Source of the DNA: Pirellulales bacterium
GTDB taxonomy: Bacteria; Planctomycetota; Planctomycetia; Pirellulales; JALHLM01
Direction: 5' to 3'
DNA: 7,564 bases
Assembly (NCBI GenBank): GCA_022844585.1
Contig: JALHLM010000296.1
Coordinates: 1 to 7,564, forward strand
Positions 1-5,628 of the stretch are shown piece after piece. How positions within the stretch are numbered: the stretch's first letter is position 1; every line of letters begins with the position of its first letter. Made by a program: the position numbers and the translations under genes. The notes beneath the pieces were generated by a model that worked only from the letters and a program-made list of their open reading frames with translations, searched no databases and was not told where the DNA came from.

Positions 1-143
1 CAAAGCCAGCCGAGCCGCTCAAGAGTTTCGGCAACCGGCGGAAAATCCCAATCGCCGCGAAGAGTCGCGCAAGCGAGCAGCCAAAAAAACGGCCGCCATC
101 CTCCACCTACTTACTACTTCACCTACTCCCACCTACTTCCCCG
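1..143. other. Left-edge sequence with no supported gene
   Basis: Two plus-strand frames stay open from the left edge through this stretch and into the 3' end of the DUF11 gene. Neither translation resembles a known family or shows convincing protein composition. The minus strand has only a 27-codon open frame starting at 97-99, whose GGAGG abuts the ATG with no spacing. A run of seven A at 83-89 is present, but no adjacent stable stem makes it a convincing terminator. The only notable structure is the CACCTACT cluster. Confidence 0.5.
104..137. repeat. Three copies of CACCTACT (AGTAGGTG on the minus strand)
   Basis: CACCTACT occurs at 104-111, 120-127 and 130-137, with a related TACTACTT between the first two. 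On the coding strand of the neighbouring gene this reads as AAGTAGGTG, GAGTAGGTG and TAAGTAGGTG, beginning only a few bases after the DUF11-protein stop codon at 144-146. It may be a degenerate short tandem repeat or a binding-site cluster. No function can be assigned from the sequence. Confidence 0.6.
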
Positions 144-2414
144 TCATTCATCCCCAAAAATCTTCGTGTTCTCTTCCTTCGTCACCGGCGATTGCATGTC
201 GGCCGTCAGCAGTTTGACTTGCAACCGGGCGTCGCCGGCTTCGAGCGTCTTGGCCGTCAATTGAAGTGTGACAGAATCGCCCGGGGCGAGCGTGGGGATT
301 GGTTCGAAGACGACCTTTTGGCCGGCGATTTTGTGCCGGACCGGTCCCTCGGCGGCCACAAGCTGCATTTCGACCGGCAGCAGGGCCACGATTTCCACGT
401 CCGACGCGGCCTTGGTGCCGCCGTTTTTGACGACGATCTCATAGGCCGCTTCGCCGCCAATCTCGACCGGATCGGACAAGTCAATCACCTGGAACTCGAC
501 GGCCGCCAGCCCCTCGACGAGGATCGGCTGCTCCTCGATGTCTTCCAGTCCGCGTTGGGCGCGGCCTTCGACTCGCAGAACATGCTCGCCTGGCTTGGTC
601 GGCCGCGCGGTGACGGTGACGTTCCCCATCTCGTTCGGCGGCAACTCGTCCAGCAGCCAGTAGACGGCCCGAGTTTGCGGGTCGTACTGGCCGGCGCTAT
701 CGGCGGAGACGAACTCCATGCCGGGCGCCAGGAAAGTGACCAACTCGATTTCCTTCGCCGGCGCGGTGCCCGGGTTCGAAACGGCCAAGGTGTAGGTCGC
801 ATCGCGATCGAGGAACCGGCGGCGCGGGCCCTGCATCTCGACCTTCAGTTCCGGCGCGACGACCGCAATCGCGGTCCGTTGTTCCACTAGGATGTCGCCA
901 TCCGCGCGGACCAAGACCACGTTCGTGGCCTCCATCGGTTTCACGGCCGAGAGCGTTAGCGGCAGTTCCTTCGATTCGCGCGGCTTGAGCGTCCCGACGC
1001 GATATTCCAACGACGCTCCGGCCGGATGCTCGAATCCGGCCGGCACAATTTCTTCCAAGATCACGCCGGTGGCCACGCCGGTGCCGGTGTTCGTGACGCG
1101 GACGAAGAGCTGCGCTCGTTCGCCGGACAGCACGCTCTTCGGCGCTTCGACGGCCAGTTCCAATACGGGCCGCGTGACCAGCGTGCGAACGGCGGCGTCG
1201 GCACTGAAGAAAACTCGCGCGACGCTGCCGATTTCTCCTTCGGTCCGCGGCGTGACTCGCATCTGGACCGTGATCTCTTCGCCGGGCGCCAGTGTGCCAA
1301 GCGACCAGACGAGCTCGCCGTTTGGCCCGGGAGCAATCCGCGGTTGGGTGGCGACCAGGTCGGCGCCTTGCGGCGAGACGTCGTGAATTTCCACATCATG
1401 CGCCGGCGCATCGCCGACGTTCTGCACGCGAATCTCGTAGGCGGTCTCGATGCCGAGCTGCACTTCGGGCGGCCCAGTCTTGTGAATGACGAGCGCGGCG
1501 CCTTGTTCCTTTTCGAGTTCCGGATCGCCGGGCACGCCGGCGCTCACGGCGCCGGATTGCAATCTTGTTGCCCGCGGCGCTGTGGTGACGGTCGGCTCGC
1601 TTGCCGCTTCGCTCGTGCTCGGCGCATCGGCGACCGGTTGGTCTTCCCAACGCCGCGGTTCCGCTGGCGTGGGCTCGAATTCGTTGGCGTTGCCTGGTTC
1701 GTCGCTTGGCGCAGCCGCTATCTCGCGCGGCGCGACAGGCGTTTCTTCGGTCGCTGGCGCTTCGCTCTCTACTTCGGCGATCGGCTCTTCCTGCGATGGC
1801 TCGTAAGGCTGCGCGACGGCAGGTTCTTCGGTCACCACTGGCTCGTGCGGCGCTTCCGACTGCTCGCCTTGCCACTCGGAGTAACGATTGTCGGTCGCCG
1901 GCGCCGTCACCTCTGGCGCTACCTCGTCGGCCGGAGCAGCGTCGTTGGCTGCCTGAAACGGCGTGTTGTTGTCGAAGGTCGTTTCGGCGTCCTCCACGGG
2001 CGTGACCGGTGCGAGATTCTCCGCGGCCTCGTTGATGAAATTGCCGGCTTCTTCGACAGCCTCGGTCGCGGCCGCTTCGATTTGCTCTTCGGCCTGGCGA
2101 TAGTCGGCGTAACGATCTTCAGCGGGCGGCGCGGCGACGAATTTGGCCGTGGTTTGAAACGGATCTTCCTGGGAGACCTGCGCCGCGCCTTCGTTGACGG
2201 CTTCTTCCGCCGCGGCCATTAATTGCGATGCGCCATTCTTGGCCGCCGCGGTGAGCTTCTTACTTTCGTCCTTCGCCGCCGCGATTTTATCCGGCGTAGG
2301 CGTAGTCTTTTTACCCCAGTACTGGGCCGCCTTCACGCCGATGAGCCCCAAGATCACGACGCCGGAAACGACGGAGACCCGGATCAGGATTCGCTTCATC
2401 CCTGCGTTATCCAT
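144..2414 (-). CDS. DUF11-repeat envelope protein with N-terminal hydrophobic anchor and long acidic linker
   Basis: From the ATG at 2412-2414 the protein has 756 residues. Residues 7-30 form a hydrophobic segment behind a basic MKRILIR stretch. It is either a signal anchor, leaving the bulk outside the cytoplasm, or a cleavable Sec signal, since VKA|AQ near residue 29 satisfies the -3,-1 rule. Residues 32-304 are a low-complexity linker rich in Ala, Glu, Pro and Thr. Residues 306-739 are four repeats of about 105 residues with the DUF11/CARDB-like beta-sandwich pattern: an opening Y-x-I/L-x-V-x-N-x-G strand, then V-P-x-G-x-x and L-x-P-x-E/D. In planctomycetes such proteins are usually envelope-associated; the exact function is unknown. 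The frame stays open to a TTG at 2501, but the residues before the hydrophobic segment look non-native. The ATG at 2412 has GGTGG five bases upstream; the ATG at 2397 (MKRILI) is an equally reasonable start but has no spaced ribosome site. The domain call is firm, the role is not. Confidence 0.88.
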   Translation of the reverse strand: MDNAGMKRILIRVSVVSGVVILGLIGVKAAQYWGKKTTPTPDKIAAAKDESKKLTAAAKNGASQLMAAAEEAVNEGAAQVSQEDPFQTTAKFVAAPPAEDRYADYRQAEEQIEAAATEAVEEAGNFINEAAENLAPVTPVEDAETTFDNNTPFQAANDAAPADEVAPEVTAPATDNRYSEWQGEQSEAPHEPVVTEEPAVAQPYEPSQEEPIAEVESEAPATEETPVAPREIAAAPSDEPGNANEFEPTPAEPRRWEDQPVADAPSTSEAASEPTVTTAPRATRLQSGAVSAGVPGDPELEKEQGAALVIHKTGPPEVQLGIETAYEIRVQNVGDAPAHDVEIHDVSPQGADLVATQPRIAPGPNGELVWSLGTLAPGEEITVQMRVTPRTEGEIGSVARVFFSADAAVRTLVTRPVLELAVEAPKSVLSGERAQLFVRVTNTGTGVATGVILEEIVPAGFEHPAGASLEYRVGTLKPRESKELPLTLSAVKPMEATNVVLVRADGDILVEQRTAIAVVAPELKVEMQGPRRRFLDRDATYTLAVSNPGTAPAKEIELVTFLAPGMEFVSADSAGQYDPQTRAVYWLLDELPPNEMGNVTVTARPTKPGEHVLRVEGRAQRGLEDIEEQPILVEGLAAVEFQVIDLSDPVEIGGEAAYEIVVKNGGTKAASDVEIVALLPVEMQLVAAEGPVRHKIAGQKVVFEPIPTLAPGDSVTLQLTAKTLEAGDARLQVKLLTADMQSPVTKEENTKIFGDE
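198..1499 (-). repeat. Four tandem DUF11-like domains
   Basis: Four beta-sandwich repeats lie head to tail inside the envelope protein, at about 1173-1499, 855-1166, 510-854 and 198-503 in translation order. Each opens with a strand like YEIRVQNVG, LFVRVTNTG, YTLAVSNPG or YEIVVKNGG. Each then has a segment ending in a pattern such as IVPAGFEH or LAPGMEFV, a strand ending in GTL or an equivalent, and P-x-E/D before a last pair of strands. The repeats are clearly related in pattern but strongly diverged in sequence, so the array is old and not a recent tandem expansion. The third copy carries an extra segment (YDPQTRAVYW), which is common in DUF11 domains. Confidence 0.8.
1503..2321 (-). other. 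Low-complexity acidic Ala/Glu/Pro linker region
   Basis: About 273 codons between the hydrophobic anchor and the first DUF11 domain encode a biased segment. The first part is lysine/alanine-rich and probably helical (KKTTPTPDKIAAAKDESKK and onwards). The remainder is acidic and rich in Pro, Ala, Glu and Thr, and is probably disordered. Short motifs recur within it: PFQ followed by RYADY, PFQ followed by RYSEW, and later PRRWEDQ. It is likely a spacer that carries the DUF11 domains away from the membrane. Confidence 0.75.
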
Positions 2415-2551
2415 AGCGCCCACCCATTGGCGGCCATCAGCCGCGATGATCGGTATTTCATGCCCCGGCGCGCGGATGCGCCTTCCCTGGCAATCCTGCA
2501 ATGCGCCTAGGTAACAGATGGGCGAAATCGAGAGAAGATCAATTACGCATC

Positions 2552-2575
2552 GCCGGAAAGCTGGGAAGCTTCGGC
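2552..2575 (-). terminator. Hairpin just after feoB, possible transcription end
   Basis: Thirteen bases past the feoB stop codon lies an imperfect hairpin. A four-base stem (GCCG/CGGC) and a five-base stem (AAGCT/AGCTT) are separated by a two-base bulge on one side and closed by a four-base loop. No T-run follows on the minus strand, so it does not fit a classical intrinsic terminator. It could stabilise the 3' end or mark a weak termination site between feoB and the DUF11 gene. Confidence 0.3.
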
Positions 2576-2588
2576 AAACTGCGGTCGG

Positions 2589-4781
2589 CTAAAACCCAAG
2601 CCAGGTTCCGACCTGATAGGTCAGTAGCGCGCCGACGTAAGCCAGGGCGGTCATGTAGCCGAAGGTGAATGCCGGCCAGCCCCAGCTATTCGTTTCGCGC
2701 TTGATCACCGCCAGCGTCGCGGCGCATTGCGCGCAGAGGGCGAAGAACACCATGATCGACAGCGCCACCGGCACCGTGTAGATCGGGCGATCGGTCCCGT
2801 CCCAACGGGCGCGGCTCAAACGTTCGCGGAGCGTGGATTCCTCGGCCTCGTCGCCGACGTTGTAGATCACGCCCAACACGCCGATCACCACCTCGCGGGC
2901 CGGAAACGAGGCGATCGCCGCCGCGCCGATGCGCCAGTCCCAACCGAGCGGTTTCACGACCGGCTCGATCCACTTGCCTGCCTGGCCCAGATAACTCCGC
3001 TGCTGGTAGAGCGAAAGCACTTCGTTGTCGATCTCCGCGAGCCGCTCTTCGGCGACTGTTTTTTCGTCACCCGTGCCAGTCTCCACGGCAGCTTCGAGGC
3101 GCGCGCGTTCCGCGGCATACGGGCCTTCAACCGCGGCCTCGTCGCGCGGAAAATAGCTGGCCGCCCAAACCAGCACGCTCACCGCGAAGATCACCGTCCC
3201 GGCGCGTTGAATGAACGCCCAGCCGCGCTCGAACATGCGGTAGAGGACGCCGGTGATCGAGGGAAATTTGTAGCTGGGCAATTCCATCACGAAGGGCGGC
3301 GTCGCCCCGCGCAACAAACTGCGCTTGAGCACGAGCGCCACCAGCATCGCCGCGACGATGCCGAGCAGATACATCGCGAACATCGTCAATCCGCCCAGCG
3401 ACAGCGTTCCGAACAGATACGTCTTCGCCGGCAACATGCCGCAGAGCAGCGTGTAGACCGGCAAACGGGCGCTGCAACTCATCAGCGGCGCGACCAGGAT
3501 CGTCGTCAAGCGATCGCGACGGTTTTCGATCACCCGCGTCGCCATGATGCCGGGCACCGCGCAGGCGAATGACGACAGCAGAGGAATAAACGACTTGCCG
3601 CTCAGACCGACGCGCGACATGAGCTTGTCCATCAGGTACGCGGCGCGGGCCATGTACCCGCAGTCTTCGAGAATAGCGATCAGGCCGAACAGGATCAGAA
3701 TCTGCGGCAAGAACACGACGACGCTGCCAACGCCGCCGATGATGCCGTCGACGACCAGCGACTGCAGCGGGCCTGCCGCCATCCGTGAACCGACCAGTTC
3801 CTGCAACCAACCTTGCGCCGCTTCGATCCCGCCCATCAACGGATCGGCCCAGACGAAAATCGATGAGAATAACAACATCATCGCCAAGGCGAAGACGAGC
3901 GTTCCCCAGACTCTGTGGGTGAGAATGCGATCGATGGCGTCGCTGCGCGTGGCGGGCCGCCGCGCTGGCCGGGCCACGACGCCGTCGATGATGCGCCCAA
4001 CCCAACCGTATCGGGCGATGGCCTCGACGGCTGGCACTGGCAATCCGGCCGCGGCCAGGCGCGCCCGGGCGTCACTGAGCAATTGCGTCAGCGCCGCGTG
4101 TTGCTCGCCGCCCAGCACGCCTTCGAGGTAGTCGCTGGTATCGAGCAGCAACCGCTCGACGAGATAGCGCGGCGTCGGTGCGTCCGTTTCAAGCTGCGCG
4201 GAAAGCTGTGTGACTTCGCGCTGAAACGCTTCCGGAAACGGGCTCTCGCGCTCCGAGCGCGGTTGTTCGACCGCGGCCGCGAGCGCGCTGGCCAATTCTT
4301 TCAAGCCACGACGTCGATTCGCCTGCACGGGCAGGACCGGGATGCCGAGTCTTCGCGCCAACTCTTGATGATCGATCGCAATCCCACGCGTCGCGGCGAC
4401 GTCGGTCATGTTCAGCGCCACGACCGTCGGCAGACCGAGTTCCAGCGCCTGGCTGACCAGGTACAGATTGCGCTCCAGATTCGAGGCGTCGACGATACAG
4501 AGGATGGCGTCCGGCGCCGGCGTATCGGCGCGGCGTCCGAGCAGGACGTCGACGGCCACCATTTCGTCCGGCGAGCGCGGCGCCAGGCTGTAAGTGCCCG
4601 GCAGATCGACGAGTGTGAAGTGCCGACCGGCGTGGTTCAACTGCCCGGTCTTGCGTTCGACCGTGACGCCGGGATAGTTGCCAACGCGTTGCCGGACGCC
4701 CGCCAGCGCGTTGAACAGCGTGGACTTGCCGGTGTTGGGATTCCCGATCAAGGCGACGGTGATCGCGGCGGTGGTCGGCAT
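2589..4781 (-). CDS. feoB: FeoB ferrous iron transporter
   Basis: This 730-residue inner-membrane protein imports Fe(II) and has an N-terminal GTPase domain. G1 is GNPNTGKS (13-20), the switch I threonine is T40 in YPGVT, G3 is DLPG (59-62) and G4 is NMTD (124-127). G5 reads QANRRRG (153-159), with Gln where Ser of SAxxxxG is usual. A helical NFeoB region runs to about 265. The membrane domain starts near 292 and carries the FeoB gate motifs: FLPQILILFG (357-366), EDCGYMARAAYLMD (372-385), GLSGKSFIPLLSSFACAVPG (392-411) and PLMSCSARLPVY (432-443). A second conserved block is WDWRIG...FPAREVVIG (615-634), followed by CAQCAATLAVIKRE (683-696). Residues 546-592 are a charged, probably helical loop between membrane segments. 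The length is normal for the family. The start is the ATG at 4779-4781; the P-loop begins at residue 13 as in other FeoB proteins, and no clear Shine-Dalgarno precedes it. No feoA or feoC lies beside it here. Confidence 0.97.
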   Translation of the reverse strand: MPTTAAITVALIGNPNTGKSTLFNALAGVRQRVGNYPGVTVERKTGQLNHAGRHFTLVDLPGTYSLAPRSPDEMVAVDVLLGRRADTPAPDAILCIVDASNLERNLYLVSQALELGLPTVVALNMTDVAATRGIAIDHQELARRLGIPVLPVQANRRRGLKELASALAAAVEQPRSERESPFPEAFQREVTQLSAQLETDAPTPRYLVERLLLDTSDYLEGVLGGEQHAALTQLLSDARARLAAAGLPVPAVEAIARYGWVGRIIDGVVARPARRPATRSDAIDRILTHRVWGTLVFALAMMLLFSSIFVWADPLMGGIEAAQGWLQELVGSRMAAGPLQSLVVDGIIGGVGSVVVFLPQILILFGLIAILEDCGYMARAAYLMDKLMSRVGLSGKSFIPLLSSFACAVPGIMATRVIENRRDRLTTILVAPLMSCSARLPVYTLLCGMLPAKTYLFGTLSLGGLTMFAMYLLGIVAAMLVALVLKRSLLRGATPPFVMELPSYKFPSITGVLYRMFERGWAFIQRAGTVIFAVSVLVWAASYFPRDEAAVEGPYAAERARLEAAVETGTGDEKTVAEERLAEIDNEVLSLYQQRSYLGQAGKWIEPVVKPLGWDWRIGAAAIASFPAREVVIGVLGVIYNVGDEAEESTLRERLSRARWDGTDRPIYTVPVALSIMVFFALCAQCAATLAVIKRETNSWGWPAFTFGYMTALAYVGALLTYQVGTWLGF

Positions 4782-4996
4782 AGCGCGACGCCATTCAGGA
4801 CGGCGGACGGATGGGGACGCGGCACATGGCTGGCCGGTCGTGCCGCGGCACTGCGAAACCTCGCAAACCCACCGCGACCGCCTAGGCTGGCGGGGTGAAC
4901 TGTTAGTTTAGCAGGCCGGGAGGCGGCTGGGGAGCGTGGGGCGGAGCGAGTCGGTGACATCGCCAGAAAGAATTGGTGAATTCCGCACTAAAGCGC
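4782..4996 (-). promoter_or_regulatory. feoB upstream region (215 bases), no clear promoter
   Basis: The gap between the 60-residue gene and feoB should hold the feoB control signals. I find no convincing -35/-10 pair and no Fur-box-like sequence. Two small dyads are visible. GAATT-GGTG-AATTC lies at 4970-4983, 13 bases past the upstream stop. A hairpin CCGCC-N6-GGCGG at 4878-4893 surrounds the palindrome GCCTAGGC, roughly 100 bases before the feoB start. Either could be an operator or an RNA structure, but both are short enough to be chance. No FeoA-like coding sequence is hidden here. Confidence 0.3.
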
Positions 4997-5179
4997 CTAC
5001 GCTGGTTCCGCCATCTCTTCGAAAACTAAGATAAATGACCGCGTCGTGCCATTCTTGGTGACCGGTACAATCTCCACAAGCTTGTGACCGTACCTTGCTG
5101 TCACAGATTCCCGCAGTTTGACAAGTGTCTCTGCCTCTGTGTTCTCCATCATTACGTACGTCAAAACGTATTGTGGCAT
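4997..5179 (-). CDS. Small hypothetical protein, 60 residues, low GC
   Basis: I do not recognise a family. The translation looks protein-like: a first strand (MPQYVLTYVMM), a charged helix (AETLVKLRESVTARYG), then two strands (KLVEIVPVTK and RSFILVFEE). This suggests a compact beta-alpha-beta-beta fold and a soluble cytoplasmic protein with no signal or membrane segment. The start is well bounded: an in-frame TAA lies 18 bases before the ATG at 5177-5179, with no alternative start between. No strong Shine-Dalgarno is seen. By hand count GC is 89 of 183 bases (about 49%), clearly lower than the surrounding genes, which suggests recent acquisition or different selection. A run of 60 sense codons is less likely by chance at this lower GC than in the GC-rich neighbours. 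It sits 80 bases after the 112-residue gene and 215 before feoB, with no evident link to either. Confidence 0.6.
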   Translation of the reverse strand: MPQYVLTYVMMENTEAETLVKLRESVTARYGHKLVEIVPVTKNGTTRSFILVFEEMAEPA

Positions 5180-5220
5180 TTTAACATCCGTTTCTTACCC
5201 AGTAGATCGGAACGCGCCCG

Positions 5221-5250
5221 ATTCTAACCTCCGACGAATGGAAATGCCTA
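5221..5250 (-). promoter_or_regulatory. Possible sigma70-like promoter for the 60-residue gene
   Basis: On the minus strand TAGGCA (5245-5250, four of six matches to TTGACA) is followed after 18 bases by TAGAAT (5221-5226, five of six matches to TATAAT). The -10 hexamer ends 41 bases before the ATG at 5179, giving a plausible 5' leader of about 35 bases. Both hexamers are imperfect and planctomycete promoters are poorly defined, so this is only a candidate. Confidence 0.3.
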
Positions 5251-5259
5251 CTCACGCCC

Positions 5260-5598
5260 CTACTTCGCCACGATCTCCAACCAGGCGTCGAATGGCACCT
5301 GGTCGCCCAATGGCGCGGGGCCCTCTTCGACGAGCACTTCCAACCGGTTGCGAGGTTGGAGTTGATCGGTAATGTCGAACCGCTGGGCAGCGTGTGCTGC
5401 GTCCACGACGTGGGCTACCGAATCGTTCAGCCGCCACGACAGGATGCCGACGCCAGGTTGCAGGCAGAGCCACACCCGCGCTCCGGATTCGAGACCCGTG
5501 GGGCGTCCGAAGCGGCGGGTCCAGCGCGTGGCTTGGGAACCTTCGATCGGTTCCGCATCCCAATGGCCGCGCAGGCGAATGACATGTGGCTCGCTCAT
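5260..5598 (-). CDS. Small hypothetical protein resembling a sugar-binding jelly-roll domain
   Basis: This 112-residue protein has no signal peptide or membrane segment, so it is probably cytoplasmic. Its pattern resembles the beta-sandwich sugar-binding domain at the N-terminus of family 2 glycoside hydrolases. An early IRLRGHW strand (7-13) is followed by RRFGRPTGLE (28-37), ARVWLCLQPG (40-49), SWRLNDS (54-60, near the usual V-W-L-N-G), and RFDITDQLQPRNRLEVLVE (73-91), close to the FDITDLL-x-x-G-N-x-L-x-V-x-V signature. The C-terminus (FDAWLEIVAK) would be the last strand. No catalytic domain is attached, so enzyme activity is not expected; ligand or partner binding is an inference. The gene starts 30 bases after the stop of the exoprotein gene and may be co-transcribed with it. 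The ATG at 5596-5598 has no clear Shine-Dalgarno. The gene is likely real; the fold assignment is moderate and the function unknown. Confidence 0.72.
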   Translation of the reverse strand: MSEPHVIRLRGHWDAEPIEGSQATRWTRRFGRPTGLESGARVWLCLQPGVGILSWRLNDSVAHVVDAAHAAQRFDITDQLQPRNRLEVLVEEGPAPLGDQVPFDAWLEIVAK

Positions 5599-5606
5599 GC
5601 TGCGCG

Positions 5607-5612
5607 ATTATA
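5607..5612 (-). promoter_or_regulatory. Perfect TATAAT hexamer eight bases before a start codon
   Basis: On the minus strand an exact TATAAT lies eight bases upstream of the ATG at 5598. Used as a -10 element it would start transcription within a few bases of the start codon, giving a leaderless or almost leaderless mRNA. This would fit the missing Shine-Dalgarno. No good -35 hexamer is found at 16 to 18 bases, so the match may be coincidental. Confidence 0.3.
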
Positions 5613-5628
5613 GCGTGCCGGCAGCGAT

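Noticed and set aside
76..99. Run of seven T on the minus strand beside GC-rich bases as an intrinsic terminator
   Set aside because: No inverted repeat of useful length lies directly before the T-run; GGCGGCCG alone does not make a stable hairpin.
1..217. Plus-strand frame open from the left edge, possible C-terminus of an outside gene
   Set aside because: It would overlap the DUF11 3' end by about 70 bases. Two plus frames are open here as expected in GC-rich DNA, and the translation is unrecognisable.
192..890. Plus-strand open frame of 232 codons
   Set aside because: Antisense to the DUF11 repeats; biased composition and no family resemblance.
1026..2222. Long plus-strand open frame of 398 codons
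   Set aside because: It lies wholly opposite the DUF11 gene. The translation is Arg/Gly-rich without recognisable domains, as expected from the antisense of a GC-rich gene.
2727..3572. Plus-strand open frame of 281 codons
   Set aside because: Antisense to the highly conserved feoB membrane domain; His/Arg/Gln-rich shadow translation.
3915..4898. Plus-strand open frame of 327 codons running past the feoB start
   Set aside because: Mostly antisense to the FeoB GTPase domain. The part beyond feoB has no protein-like features and no supporting start signals.
4748..4960. Minus-strand open frame of 70 codons overlapping the feoB start
   Set aside because: Arg/Pro/Ser-rich, out of frame with feoB and overlapping its P-loop region; no FeoA-like sequence.
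4970..4983. GAATT-GGTG-AATTC as a Fur or other operator for feoB
   Set aside because: Only five-base arms, about 190 bases from the feoB start, and no resemblance to the Fur-box consensus; kept only as a note in the upstream region.
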